This document shows, one piece after another, positions 46,081 through 58,790 of a DNA stretch of 64,000 bases. Source of the stretch: Branchiostoma floridae (Eukaryota > Chordata > Leptocardii > Amphioxiformes > Branchiostomatidae); assembly GCF_000003815.2 (NCBI RefSeq), contig NW_023365773.1, positions 256,882 to 320,881 on the forward strand, in the 5' to 3' direction. Made by a program: the position numbers and the translations under genes. Below the pieces are notes generated by a model that searched no databases, was not told the DNA's origin, and saw only the letters and a list, made by a program, of their open reading frames with translations. Position 1 is the first letter of the stretch, and every line of letters starts with the position of its first letter.

Positions 46081-46962
46081 AAGGTCAACACATCTGAATA
46101 AAGTCTAACTATAATTTAAAACTTATCCAAATTTTTACTGATCAACTCCAGTCTTTGTCAAGGAATGGATAGTCCACTTAACACATCAGGTGCCACAAGC
46201 AAGACAATCAGTCAAACCTGCACTAGAGTCAAGAGTATGGCTCAAGGGATGGATAAAATCTGGCTATGTGGACAGGTGGTCACTATAGACAGGGTTCTTA
46301 ATGCTCCTGTCAATAAGGACAATGGGACCAGATGGTCTTTATACAGAGGTGACCACTGTTTAGCTAAGAGTTAGATTTGTCTTCCTCAAACAACTACCTG
46401 TTGTGTGTCACTGACAAAAGGTGGTAGATTCTACCTGAAAGGTCTAACAATTTCCAAAATCATATCCAGTTGCTTGACTAATTGCTATTTCGCATACATG
46501 TCACATGGTATGAAAGATTGTTTCATGCTGGAGAAACAACTTTTCAACCAAGACATCTGGCGAAGTCAGGAACAGGTCAAGAAGTTAGGACCTCCACTGT
46601 CTCAAGACATCATAAATCTCTTAAAGGTAGTCTTACCTAAAGTTCAGGCTGGCTGATGAAACACATCTGCTCAGGAAGATGTCTTGAAGTTTTACTCTTG
46701 CTGTAAATCTTCCATCTTATCCTTGTGGGCTTATTTTCGCAGCATGAATCCCACCATGAACTCATTACAATGCAAATATGTGTTTCCAATGTATTACTGT
46801 ATTGCAGAAGGTTTTTAGCTGCAAATTTATAATCCTACAAAAGTCACGTAGTATATATATGCTTTGTCTTTACTAAATCCCCCCCCCCCCCCCCCCACAC
46901 ACACAATAAGGGTTATGGCTATTGATTAAAAGCCGTTATTCAGATACACAAGTCAAGGATAA

Positions 46963-48280
46963 TTGAATTCATGGTATTGGTAGGGAAAGTGTGAGGTTGA
47001 TGACTTCTGCTTTGGTTTCCTGTGTTGGTATTGTTTAATTTTGAAGGTGTTTGATATTGTGAGTACTGTCAAACCCAGTCATACAACCACCTGGCACTGG
47101 CAACCACCATCAGTCACAAGCCATATTAATACAGTCCTGTTCATTTTTACATAGATAACCTCACTCTTCAGTCAGCAACCATTCTACCTTGGTCCCTGTA
47201 GTAGTCGTTGAGTCAAGGTTTGGCTGTATGATACTAAAGATATGTCACACTTCTTCTTTTCCCATCCCCAATTTAGCTCAAGTATGATGCTTTTTGGAGT
47301 AGCCATTAATGTTATGTGTCCTTGCTATGGCTAGCGTTCTTAGCCAAACACTCTCCTATACTCATGAATTTTTGGAGCAGTATCTAAAACCTTCTTCAGT
47401 TAGGCTGACCCTGACTCAAGTTCTTTGATCATGTGATCTTGTGCATAAGTGACAAAGAAAATGGTGGAGGGTGCTTTGATTTCTGTACCCACTTTCTATT
47501 TTTCCAAGTAATTTTGAATTTTGTAGCAAAAAAAGGTAAGAATGGGTGTGCAACAATGATCAAGTACGATTGCAGTACCAGTAGAAAGCAGTGTTTGTTC
47601 CTGTTTCTGTCTCTCCTGTTTAAGCAGGCTGCTGAACTCCCCGGTGATGTGTTCATTCCCTGTTCCTGTGAGATGAGGGCAGAGATAGCTCCTACTGAAG
47701 GCAGCGATAGCTCCTTCTGAAGTAGTGCGGCTGTCAGAATCTCGCCGTGTCCTCATTTTTCACCCCCCCTGTAATGTGGCCATATCTGGGGAGTACAGCT
47801 CACAGCCCCGTACATTAACTCTATCTCTCTGTATATTTATGTCACGCTCGCGACGCTACGCAGCGCTCAACTGCAAATCAGAAGCGGCGTGGGCTCGATT
47901 AGCGCAGGAATATTTTACTCGTTTCTACGGGGAGCTTTTCTGAGTTAATGACTATAATCGTTGGTGGGACCTTCTTAGAACTAATTACTCAAATGCTGAA
48001 ATGGTAAACGAGGCAGTGATGGGTTTGTCATTAGTATAAATGCTTCTAGATATTTTTTGGTTTTTGCATTTCAGGACGTGCTTGTTAGTATGACACGGGA
48101 GCTCATTTGGAATCCTTGGATTTAGAATGTTAAGAAATATTATGATGGATTTCTAAAATCGTTAATTTTCTTTGTCATTTACTAGAATAATGTGCCTACA
48201 CCAACCAAACGCCTGGAATTATTTCTTCAATACCTGGAGATTTGTATGGAGAGTTTCTTTTGTAGCGATGATCAAAACTA
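46963..48280. other. Sequence upstream of the CELF exon
   Basis: Mostly unremarkable. A CpG-richer patch at about 47720-47950 could be an exon or regulatory element, but no frame matches CELF N-termini. Confidence 0.55.
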
Positions 48281-48389
48281 GCCAGAGTTCCAGTTCCGTA
48301 GTGACCGCAGGCTCAATCCTTTTGCTAACGACGGATTAGCAAGCGAATGTATTGAGCCAGTGGTCACTATGGAGGCTGGAACTTCAGGC
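48281..48389. mobile_element. Small TA-flanked inverted-repeat element upstream of the CELF exon
   Basis: gccagagttccag...gtagtgacc...ggctcaat pairs with attgagcc...ggtcactat...ctggaacttcaggc. TA at both ends. About 230 bp before the exon. Confidence 0.65.
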
Positions 48390-48453
48390 TAGATAAAAAC
48401 TGGGCCAGTCAAAATGTGTGTTAATGTATAATATTTGCGATTTTTTAAATATC

Positions 48454-48622
48454 ATGTCTAACAAGGTTTTTTCTTTGTGTTTGCATTTGAGATTGGAAAG
48501 AAAGTTTCCTTTATGATCAAATCTGTGTTGTGCAAAATATTTGTGTTATTAATATATATAGTATTTACTTTGTTTTTATGATTGTTCAAATGTCTAACAA
48601 GGTTTCTTCTTTGCGTTCGCAG
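48454..48622 (+). promoter_or_regulatory. CELF exon 3' splice-site region with an upstream duplicate
   Basis: The functional tract atgtctaacaaggtttcttc / tttgcgttcgcag (48590-48622) has a near copy at 48454-48485 (atgtctaacaaggttttttc / tttgtgtttgca). Both include tctaac, a good branch-point match, but the upstream copy lacks the AG directly after the tract. Confidence 0.75.
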
Positions 48623-48792
48623 CAAGATGAACACAACTGCGCCAACCGAACCGGACACGGACACGATAAAGATGTTCGTTGGGCAGATCCCACGCTCAAT
48701 GGACGAGAAGGATCTGAGACAGATGTTCGAGGAGTTCGGACCGGTCTACCAGCTTAACGTGCTACGGGACAGAGCCACGGGACAGAGCAGAG
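48623..48792 (+). CDS. CELF1/2-type (Bruno-like) RNA-binding protein, first RRM exon
   Basis: A plus-strand exon with acceptor ttctttgcgttcgcag before 48623 and donor GTACGC after 48792. From the ATG at 48627 it reads [20 protein letters not shown] then [18 protein letters not shown] and [23 protein letters not shown] is RNP2 of RRM1; RNP1 (GCCFVTF in the family) would start in the next exon, and the phase-1 ending supplies the G of that glycine. VLRD and the IPRS/EKDL pattern favour CELF1/2/Bruno over CELF3-6. CELF proteins bind GU-rich RNA and control splicing, translation and decay. The in-frame c-AAG-ATG-AAC at the exon start parallels vertebrate CELF1/2, where alternative first exons splice in just before KMN. 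No downstream exon was found up to 64 kb. Confidence 0.93.
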
Positions 48793-51700
48793 GTACGCTA
48801 GCACACCCCCGTATCTATAATGGTACAGGCCATTCTCATGGACCGTGCCAAGATTCTTGTCTTGTGACTTTTTATAAAACAGAATTGCCAGATTATTTGT
48901 CTGGTAATTTTTATCACCCCTATTTTCACAAATGGCATGGTCCAATCCTTGATAGCATCTAGAGATTGTAAGGGAGATTGGCTAATGTCCATTCTCAATA
49001 AGGGGTGATTGTATGTTATTGTGCAGAAAGAAAGCCTTACAGGCAATGTGTCATGGTAAGGGAGGTTATGTGAAGTTCGACATGCCATTGGTAGGGCATG
49101 CCGTCCTACAACAAGCTTGTCTGTCATAGGAAATTTTAAGCTGTCAGTTTAACAAAGTCAAGTGTTTGCCAACTTTTACTTGTGGCTCAAGGTAGGGGTT
49201 TATCTCAGTGTGTGGTGACTGAAATATTAGGGACATGATAGACACTGGACATATGCCTCCTCTCCCACAATATGGTATGCTATGTAGTCCACAAATTAGG
49301 AGGCAGGGACAGGAATGGTCTGATCTCTCTGCATTTTCGGAAGTTCCTTGTCAGAGTGAGCAGCTGGTTTGTGCAGTTTAAGGTTGGAAGTGAAACTTAA
49401 CGATCGTGGGAGAGGGATCAGGAATTCTGCCGACCCTCCGTCCCTGTCACTGGTCCGTCCTTTTCTGAACAAAATCTTCCATATGGAGAACACTGCATGC
49501 TGGGAATGGTGTAGAGAGGGCAAAGGTCATGTGCCCTTATTTGGAGGTATCCAGGTTCAGCTTAGTCCTAGAATTTTGCCTGTACCATTTCTGCTAGAAA
49601 TTCCTTTTTTGGCTGTTTTGATGGAAATTTGTCATAAATGATAGAGGTTTGAATTTTTTTGTCCGCCAAATTGTATGTTTTGCTGCATCTTCAATTATTT
49701 CTTTTGCATATTGTATATTTAAGTTGCGTATTTACTAAGTCAGTTACTAAGTCAGTCCCTTTCTAAGTCAGTGTGTTATGTATGATTATGAGATAAACGG
49801 TTGGGGAATGTCTTTATTCCATTTCCAGCATAAACTATTTGAACATTCTTACAAATAGGCTGATTGAGTGCTTATGCCATAAAAGCACTCAATCAGAATG
49901 TTCCTTATCTGTGAACTCTTAAGAAAAGCTCCTTCCTTCTTGGTTCCCCAAAGAAAGATTTTGAGAAGTTAGGAGAACATTCTCTCATATAAAAGCTGCC
50001 TCATAACTTGTATACTTCAAGGATATGTTGTTACTGGTCTATGTACTTTGTCAGTTCTAACACACTTTCAAGATGTTACGACTGAGTTTAAAGTTACAAA
50101 CTCATAGCTCAAGTCATGACACTAACAGATCTTAGTACATGAAATTGAAAGTGCATCTTAAGGAAAGTATCATCTATGTCTTCAGGTATAAAGAAATCCC
50201 CTTTAAAAGTGAAACATACCTTCCTGTCCATCAGTATGGTTTGCATGTAAAAGCTAAAAGGCCCCCGGCTGAAAGTTAACGAAAATTTATGTCTAACATT
50301 CAGGGTATCTCTCCCCCTACCCATTAAAGTTGCGTCTGGTAGGGACGATACCATACATCGCTGTAACATAAAAGCAGAGGGCCGTGGGCTAGGCACTTTA
50401 TATAGATACAGTTTATGACATGTTGGATGGAAATGCGGGTGCATTTGTTGACCTAATTTTTGACTGTGGCTGCACTGGTAGCTGAGATATTTGTGTGTAC
50501 ATAGGCACTACTATATTCAGCATGTTCTTGGTATTTCTGTGTTGGAAAAATGGTATGAATATAATGTAATGATAATATAATGTCAATCAATCAATCGTTC
50601 GCTTTAGTTGATGTGTGGTGGCTACAGACAGTTCAGAGTCTTGTTCAACACATTGAAGTTAGCAGCAAAATTTCATATGTAAGCTCTTAAGAGTGTCAGT
50701 AAAATTTACATGTACATTTACATTTACAGTGTCCATATTTCATCCAGGTGCTGAAGTTACTATTACCTTGCGTATCGTATTACCTGAAAGTCCAATCTTC
50801 ATCGACATAAATTTTGCTGACATTATCTTTAGACTTTTTTATCAAGGAGTTTGAGTTTATCCGTATAAACTTACTGCTGAAAAAGTTTAACTGTTCAACT
50901 GTATAAAGTTGTTGCATAAGGGACATAGAAGGTATGTTAAGATGCATTAAGAGGAACGTTATCTATGCTCCTGAACCCTTACATCACGTTTATCTCCTGT
51001 TCTATGGACGAAGGAAGACTCGTATCTCCCTGTTGGAGACAGATAACATTATCTCACGGCTTGTACTAGTCAGAGATGTCAGCCGGCCACGTGTAATGAA
51101 CAGGTTCTGAACTCCGAGTCACGTCAGCGCGCTTTCAAGTTCTGACTAAGATGGAACGGAGCCTCGCGGGCGTAGCTGGCGGATTTGAAGCTGGACGATT
51201 TTATCGTCTGAACAACGTCAGATGAATCGTTTGTGAGATAGATTTGATATAGATCGGAGTAAATTATCTAAAGAATCTTTCCTAGAAAGAGAACATTGAT
51301 GGAGAAGGTACTAAAAGGAGCTCGAGCAGTTTCTTTGACAGTGAAAGAAGATTTAGTGATAAAAAGTGATGAAAACTCACAAGAAAATACCTCATTGACG
51401 TACATTGACCATTGATAGCCTCAAACTGCAAATTCATATAATTTGGTTGTAGTTTTGTTTGGTGGTAGAAAAAAAGGGAGTTTCTTTGTAGTGTTTTAGT
51501 TTCGCAATTAATGAGTTGTATATAAGGTAGACATATGCACAGTGTTATGAAGAGGTATCTGCAAATACAGAAGCAAAGCGAAAGTTTAACAATTTACAGT
51601 ATGATGTCACCCCTGGTCTTAGGCTGTAATTTTTATGGGGGAGGGAAATGCAGAAATAGATTTTGAATTATTCATGTAATTACAGAATTGAATGGCATTA

Positions 51701-52001
51701 CTTTTTAATTACATGGACTTAATTATCGTAACAATCCCATTTGTCCCCCTGTAAAAGTGATCTGGTTACACAGAAGCCACCTGTTGAGTCTGTACGTTAC
51801 TTGTCTGCCAAAAAGTATACTATATTCAATTTTAGGTCCCTGTTAGAAAATTATTTATGGTGTATGAAAATTTAAGAAAAAAAACAGTGCGTATTTATAT
51901 ATGATTCTTGATATATAATAGTATCAATGCTTATTTGTGAAGGAATCTGTTAATTTTTATGGTTTTTTTATTGTTGAATTATTGCAAAATATGTAAAATA
52001 G

Positions 52002-52165
52002 TCATAAATTCCTGCAACTAAAGTTAGGTATATTCAGATCTAGTTCATCTGCTTTAATTGTTGAAGCTATGAGTGTTGAACATATTATGGAAAGATTTTA
52101 CTTGTCATAAATTCCTGCAACTGAAGTCTGGTGTTTTCAGCTCTAGTGCCTCTGGTATAATCGTT
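52002..52165. repeat. Imperfect ~102-bp tandem duplication
   Basis: gtcataaattcctgcaact at 52002 recurs at ~52104 with similar following sequence (cagctctag / cagatctag). Confidence 0.7.
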
Positions 52166-52422
52166 TGTAATGTAATGTATGGTTTTGCACCAGTTGTTAG
52201 CACACGAGTACATCCGTGTTTGTCCCACGCTCAAATTTGTACAGCAGGGAAAGTCAACATGATAACCTCACATCTGGCAGGTATGGGCTTGTTCCCAATA
52301 GTAATGGATTGGTTTTATTTGGACTTGAACCTGGTAGGGCAAATGTAACAGCTGAGTAGTAGTATCCATTTATGGGAATAACTTTAAAAAAGGACATAAT
52401 CTGGATTTTCAACATGTTGCTG

Positions 52423-52710
52423 AACCCTATAGTTTATAAACAATACAAATTTGGTGTGAAATTGTTTGGTTTTAGTGGGCTAAATTCAATTTTCTCGAAA
52501 AATGAAATATGAAGATGTACGTCAGGAAATATACCCAAGCTGTACCTAATTTAGAACATTTTGTGTGCTTTGTTGTCTTTCGTATCAAAATACCAAACCC
52601 TATAATTTATAAACAATACAAATTTTAGTGGGCTGAATTCACTATTTTTGAAAAATGAAATATGAAGATGTACGTGTGCTTTGTTGTCTTTCGTATCAAA
52701 ATTTTCATTC
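52423..52710. repeat. Imperfect tandem duplication
   Basis: aaccctatagtttataaac, gaaatatgaagatgtacgt and gctttgttgtctttcgtatc each occur twice in the same order, the second copy with a deletion. Confidence 0.8.
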
Positions 52711-55700
52711 CTGCAAACGCCTGGCCAAACGCTAGTTTGGAAACATGTTTCCAGAAAAGGTTTTAGAGTAGAGAAAGGACATTATCAACTTCACATGTAT
52801 GTCTTGTGCCGTTGGTTTGATGTTTTCTGAGATATATTCCAAGTGCTTCACCAATTTCCTTACTTGCAAGCTAAAATGGACAGCCTAAAAGCTTCAACGT
52901 CTAAAAGGATTTTTGGAAACCCTCCCAGAGTTGTTAACGCTGCCCCTGATAGAACGCAGGGACGTCAGGGTTGTCAGAAAGTGTCACTGTTTCCGCCCGG
53001 ACTGACGCTGGTGGGAGACCCATACACGGTCCTCCTGTGTGTGTGGAAATGTCAGACGTCGGGATGTGCTATAGATAGCAGGAGCACTTCAAACCCATGG
53101 TTGTGGTTATAAAAGTCCAATGCCGCAAGAATGTAGCTTTTTGGTTCGCCGATCTGTGAAAAAGAAAATGCAGCTGAACTGGAAAAACCCTGGACCTTGT
53201 TGGTACATACAGGGGGTGGATGTAGATACAAGTATCCATGGTCAATTTTCTTCTTGGGCTTTTGCTGAATCTTTACTTTGAAATTAAAGAGAAATAGGGT
53301 GACGTTAGCCTACTCCTTGGTTATACCTTACCTATTAGTAACCAAGACAAATTTTGTGCTAGAAACCTGGGCCAAGCTAGGCAGCTTTTGGGAATGTATG
53401 ATATAAAAGACACCAAACTAGACAAGAAGTAAAGAGAATACTTGACAAAATTGGTGTATATTTTTATGCATGCATTTTTATTTTTCGTTTCTACAAACAG
53501 CCTTGCCGGTCCCCAGTTTGGAATTGTGACATTTATAGTCTTCAGGTTAAAACCCTGTCTGTAGGCTCTCAGGACACCTGGCGTGCCTGACATGTCCACC
53601 TGTTGGTCCTGTCTTTGTCAGGGTTGGCTTTGATGTAATTACCATGTCATGTAAGGGGAACAGCTGGGGCACAGGGATTAACCATTCACCTGCTGAGGGG
53701 GCCTTTTGGGTCAGAATTTGTCCTGGTTAGGAAGTGGACAAAGGGTTAAAATTGGACTGAAGATGAACAAAGTGGACTTTTTCAAAATGCCATTTTCATG
53801 ATTTTGTGGAAGACTTAGACTTAGACTTTATTCAAATCCACAATCACATTGTTGTAGCTTGACAATAAACAAGTACATTGCAGCTACTCTTTCCATGGTC
53901 CTTTGTTGTTGGCAGCAAACATGATGGTACAAAACCTTGACACACAGGAACACATAGACTATGACACCAGAATGAATGTGATGATATGAGCAACAAGTTG
54001 AATGTAGAATGGAAAATGCCATCTCCACAAACAAAGGAATTTTTTCAACAAAATAAACTATCGTAATAATAAATGCCAAGAAATAGAATGTAGTCCTTGA
54101 TGGCCAGATAAAAAAAAAATCTCCAGTAGGCCTCCTTGATATACAAATTCTTAGTTAAAACTGTTTGGAAAGATTCCAGCCTGGTACAAATGTAATGAAT
54201 AGATTAGCCTCAAATGGGTTTGCCATTTGAGCATTCAGCACTGATTTTGAGTCGGTTAAATAAATATTAAACCCCAATTTGCTCCATGGTTAGAGTCATA
54301 TAGTCAGTTGTAACAAGCCATGATGACTTCAGGGTGACCTTGGTGGCAGGATTCCCCCCAAGGTCGGGGTGTTGACCCGTGAGCGAGCTCGTTACACACC
54401 TGGGTGCACAGGTGATGGGTTCTATTGTGTTCTGGGTGTAATTTGGCCACGTGCCCCCCTGGGGCAATCGGTCTACAAATCACATTGGAGGGGAATTCCC
54501 TGTTGGCTAGGGGCTTATACCTACAGTATAGAGGCAATGTCATAGCAACAGTCAATCTAGTATTACAGGGTTAAATGAAAACCCTAGGTAAAATGGTTAG
54601 AAATCTATAAACCAATCATTTCCAGCACTATTTGCTGATGTTTTGTTACCATATGAGTAAAAGTCACACAGATTTTAGGGTGCACAAAAATCAAGCTACC
54701 ATTATCGTGAAAAGCTGATGTTGCAAGTGTGAAAAATACAGAAAGTTTGCTGAGAAAAGAGAAACAAATACATGCTTTGTTTTGAACACCTTTAGCGAAG
54801 CTAATTGCATTGAATGGGACTTTTTGGCCTGATGTACAAGCTACAACTTGTTGCAACTGGAATACAAACAAAAATGCATATTTATGTCCATGACAGGGTT
54901 ATCATATTTATTGCTACGCATGTCTCGTCATCACAGTGGGAAAGTGCTCGTTACCGAGCCAATCAGATTAATTAGCATTACTAATCTGGTACTTACTATT
55001 CTGATTGTGCAGTTTTCTATGTTAACGAAGGCGGGGGCAGCAGATGCAGGTCTGTGGGCTCCCTGGTGTTTAATTAGCGAGATATGATTGATGCGTTACG
55101 CATCAGAGAGCATCCTCTGCCCTAGGACAGACAAGGGCACATGATTCAGCCACGCCGTCTGAAATTGTTGGGTCTATAATTTTTGGAAAGCAGTAAATAA
55201 TAGTGCCCATAATACGTGCCAAGAACATGAAATATCAAAACTGGAAGTTCAGCTGTGGAACTAAGGAGAGCTGCTTAGAGGACAAATAGATTAATAACTA
55301 GAATCTTGTCTTCCTTTCAGTTTGCCAACCCAAACATCATAAAGATATATCCACAACTTCTCTAGTTATATTGATAATATAATCTCTCTCGCACATGCAC
55401 AAAACACACACAAATATTTCCTTTATTAAAGCAAATGCAACTTATCAATAAATCAAAATTACAGATCATATTAATACCTTTTTATTGTTGGTTTTATTCT
55501 ATTTGTTTAATGCGCTCTAGGAGAGGCCTATAATAAGAATCAATCACCCAAACCTTGTTATTGCTTATTAATTTGAGACAACTTGTTAGAATTACAATTT
55601 AACAAGCCCAGGTTCGATCAGGTTAGACCAAGGCCAGCGTACCGATAGATTTATCCAATCAATTCTCTAACCAAACAGCTTCGGTACGTTTCTCTCTCCC

Positions 55701-57059
55701 CAGCTGTAACCGTCAGGACGGTAAAACGATCGGCCAATGACTCAGAAAATTGACGAACACTTCAACTCGTTTCACGCCACGGCGCCGTCAGGAGTGGCTC
55801 GATGCCTTCCAACGAGGGATTTTACGTCCAAAGTTATCATCATCGAATAACCCGTGATGGTATTATTCACGCAGTACTAGAAAGACATGAGCCGGCCCGT
55901 AAAATGGTAACGGCTGTTTTATTCCGTCATAGATTATACTATGTTGGTAAATCTTTGCTGACAGTGTAGACGTCATAATCTTTTACTCGTGAAGTAAAGC
56001 CTAATGATGGCTTTGTCATCGCCTGAAACTCACAGTATTCTTCCCTTCCCTTGTCAGACTACAAGGGATGCTCAAGCTCTTTGATACACCACAAGGAGCA
56101 CATTTTATGTACACGTTACTGAAGACCCTGTGCTCCTGGCACTTCTTGTTGCCTGTGATATATTGCTTCATATGACTGGCTTCATGTAGCTTGTCAGATA
56201 TATTTGGGTCGGCTACTCAACTCAGTTTGTGTGGACGGCATCTGCTTTAGACTTTAGACACTGAATGTGGTGTGAGAGTGAAAAAATATAGTTTGCTTAA
56301 TTTTCGACAGAACAAACTTACCGTGTGTTACACGACAGATAATTGTACATCTTCTGTAAAATGTTCAGATGTTAGCTTAGCTAGGAAAGTTGTTGGTGTC
56401 CTTCAGAGGGGCTCATCACTGATCCACAGGGACCGATTCTCAGTCCCAATGGACACTAACGAATCCAGGTAATTAGTGGTTAATTAGGGCTGATTATGAC
56501 ACGCCTCAGTCCCTCTCGATCCTTGGTTTCCCATGCAGAAAGCTGCAGGTTTGGGAAAGGTGACTTCACATGAAAGTCACAGATGTGTCTCCAATTCAAA
56601 AGCTGCATATACTGATATAGCAAATTCATTGATTTGTAGGACTGGATTTCTTGGTATGAAGAAAAAGGAGGTTTTTGCAGCAAAAAGTATAAAAAAACAA
56701 TAATAACAAACAGTAACTGTTTCACTTTTTTCAATCACCTACATTTGATTACGTTGCGAGGAAAAAGTGTATTGAAAATTGAGGGTTAAAAGTTTGGATA
56801 ATTTCAAAATGAGTGTAGCAAATTAAGACTGACAGCATGAATTATTTTTTGTAAGTACAGTGATTTCTATAACTGCCTTCGACATATTTAATCAACAAAA
56901 TTGCTAAATTCAATTACAAGAGCCTTGAAAAGAAATATGAAGTTTGATTACAGTTTCCCTTATTAGCATTACAAAGCAGGGAGGATAGATTATAAATTCT
57001 TAATTCGCAAAGAGACACTCATAATTGATATCATAGCCCTTACATGAGATTTCCCTTCA

Positions 57060-57846
57060 GGGTATTACTGAGTAGAAGAGACCACCAAGGGTAGTACAGA
57101 AGACAGAGTACCCTGTAGACAGCACCAAGGGTAGCACAGAAGACTGAGTACCCTTTAGACAGCACCAAGGGTAGCACAGAAGACTGAGTACCCTGTAGAC
57201 AGCACCAATGGTAGCACAGAAGACTGAGTACCCTGTAGACAGCACCAAGGGTAGCACAGAAGACTGAGTACCCTTTAGACAGCACCAAGGGTAGCACAGA
57301 AGACTGAGTACCCTTTAGACAGCACCAAGGGTAGCACAGAAGACTGAGTACCCTTTAGACAGCACCAATGGTAACACAGAAGACTGAGTACCCTGTAGAC
57401 AGCACCAAGGGTAGCACAGAAGACTGAGTACCCTGTAGACAGCACCAAGGGTAGTACAGAAGACTGAGTACCCTGTAGACAGCACCAAGGGTAGTACAGA
57501 AGACTGAGTACCCTTTAGACAGCACCAATGGTAGCACAGAAGACTGAGTACCCTGTAGACAGCACCAAGGGTAGTACAGAAGACTGAGTACCCTGTAGAC
57601 AGCACCAAGGGTAGTACAGAAGACTGAGTACCCTTTAGACAGCACCAATGGTAGCACAGAAGACTGAGTACCCTGTAGACAGCACCAAGGGTAGTACAGA
57701 AGACTGAGTACCCTGTAGACAGCACCAAGGGTAGTACAGAAGACTGAGTACCCTGTAGACAGCACCAAGGGTAGCACAGAAGACTGAGTACCCTGTAGAC
57801 AGCACCAAGGATAGCACAGAAGACTTGAGTACCCTGTAGACAGCAT
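57060..57846. repeat. 40-bp minisatellite, about 19 copies
   Basis: Unit agcaccaagg gtagcacaga agactgagta ccctgtagac with recurrent variants (caatgg, gtagta, cccttt). The 120-bp blocks 57481-57600 and 57601-57720 are identical, so three-unit higher-order repeats exist. All minus frames stay open because 40 is not a multiple of 3 and no unit contains a stop in any phase; not a gene. Confidence 0.95.
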
Positions 57847-58022
57847 AGCTTAGTGGGGACTCTTCACATTTCCATATCAAACCTGGCTGTCTCGCTGGGA
57901 TTGGACATGTCAGATCCAGGCCTGGAGGATCAGGGCAACAATCACATCAAAAACACTCCTGGCACCTCGGGGAGGGCTTCCTTAATTAGTCTGGAGCATT
58001 AGCATTGCAAATCATGGGGACA

Positions 58023-58229
58023 AAGGCATTAGAAGGTGGTTATGTTTGCTGGTACGTTACATTAGAAGGTGGTTATGTATGCTGGTACGTTACATTAGAA
58101 GGTGGTTATGTATGCTGGTACGTTACATTAGAACGTGGTTATGTATGCTGGTACCTTACATTAGAACACGGTTATGTATGCTGGTGCGTTACATTACAGG
58201 GTGGTTATGTATGCTGGTACGTTACATTT
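58023..58229. repeat. 33-bp minisatellite, about six copies
   Basis: Units attagaaggtggttatg tatgctggtacgttac with small variants; the 33-bp period produces repetitive open frames without other support. Confidence 0.9.
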
Positions 58230-58776
58230 TTTTATTTTTCTTGATTTATAGAGAAACTGTACATTCAAACCTGTACGAGTAACCACTCTCCCTCTAAGTA
58301 ATACAACCTGGCCATTTTAACCAAAATATTATCAACTAGATATATGAACATATGAAATAAATAAAATAATGAAAGAGCATTGCCTTGCTTTGTTATATAC
58401 GTATGAAATGAATTACATTCTGTGGGTTATCCAACAAAAATTAGACAAAAATTTCACATGAAATTCACAATATGAACCCCAGACCATTACAGAGCCAATG
58501 CATTTTTTTGTTAGATATCACATGCTATGTTTTCCATTGTAATAAGTTTTATTTAAATATTTAAGGAAGTGAAGGTCATATGTACAGAGGTCAAGCAGTA
58601 ATGTCCTCCTTCTCTTAAGGCTCCTTCTGCTCTTTATGTCTTACTTAAAGAAGAGGTCGTGCCCTAATGAATCAAACCTCCGCAAAACTGACAGCCATGG
58701 GCCCTGGTCATGTGCTGAATTACCCTGGACAACACGGGGGCATTATGGGGATTGCGGGGACTTACGGAACTAGGTT

Positions 58777-58790
58777 GTTACCATGGCAAC
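58777..58790. promoter_or_regulatory. RFX-type X-box match
   Basis: GTTACCATGGCAAC fits the palindromic X-box consensus (GTTRCCATGGYAAC). Near matches: GTTACCATGGAAAC at 38050 and GTTGCCATGGTAAA at 62525. Function inferred only from the motif. Confidence 0.5.

Larger units (their letters stand above)
45232..46962. mobile_element. Foldback element with ~100-bp inverted ends
   Basis: ccttgacttgtgtatcag...gccataactctta, a G-run, then gatttagtaaagacaaagc at 45232-45333 recurs in reverse complement at 46863-46962. The 1.5 kb between holds a LINE relic, a nested MITE and a ~45-bp direct repeat (45553 and 46129). No transposase seen. Confidence 0.7.
48793..57059. other. Probable CELF intron
   Basis: No second RRM1 exon (CCFVTF) was seen. 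Holds a perfect 14-bp hairpin at 49860-49896, the tandem duplications at 52.0-52.7 kb, and GC-richer patches at 51060-51240, 54890-55110 and 55600-55950. Confidence 0.7.

Noticed and set aside
47433-47720. 95-residue frame upstream of the CELF exon
   Set aside because: No resemblance to CELF N-termini and no suitable donor; probably chance.
57040-57880. Open frames of 66-163 residues on the minus strand
   Set aside because: They are readings of a 40-bp minisatellite that lacks stops in all phases; no start context or family motif.
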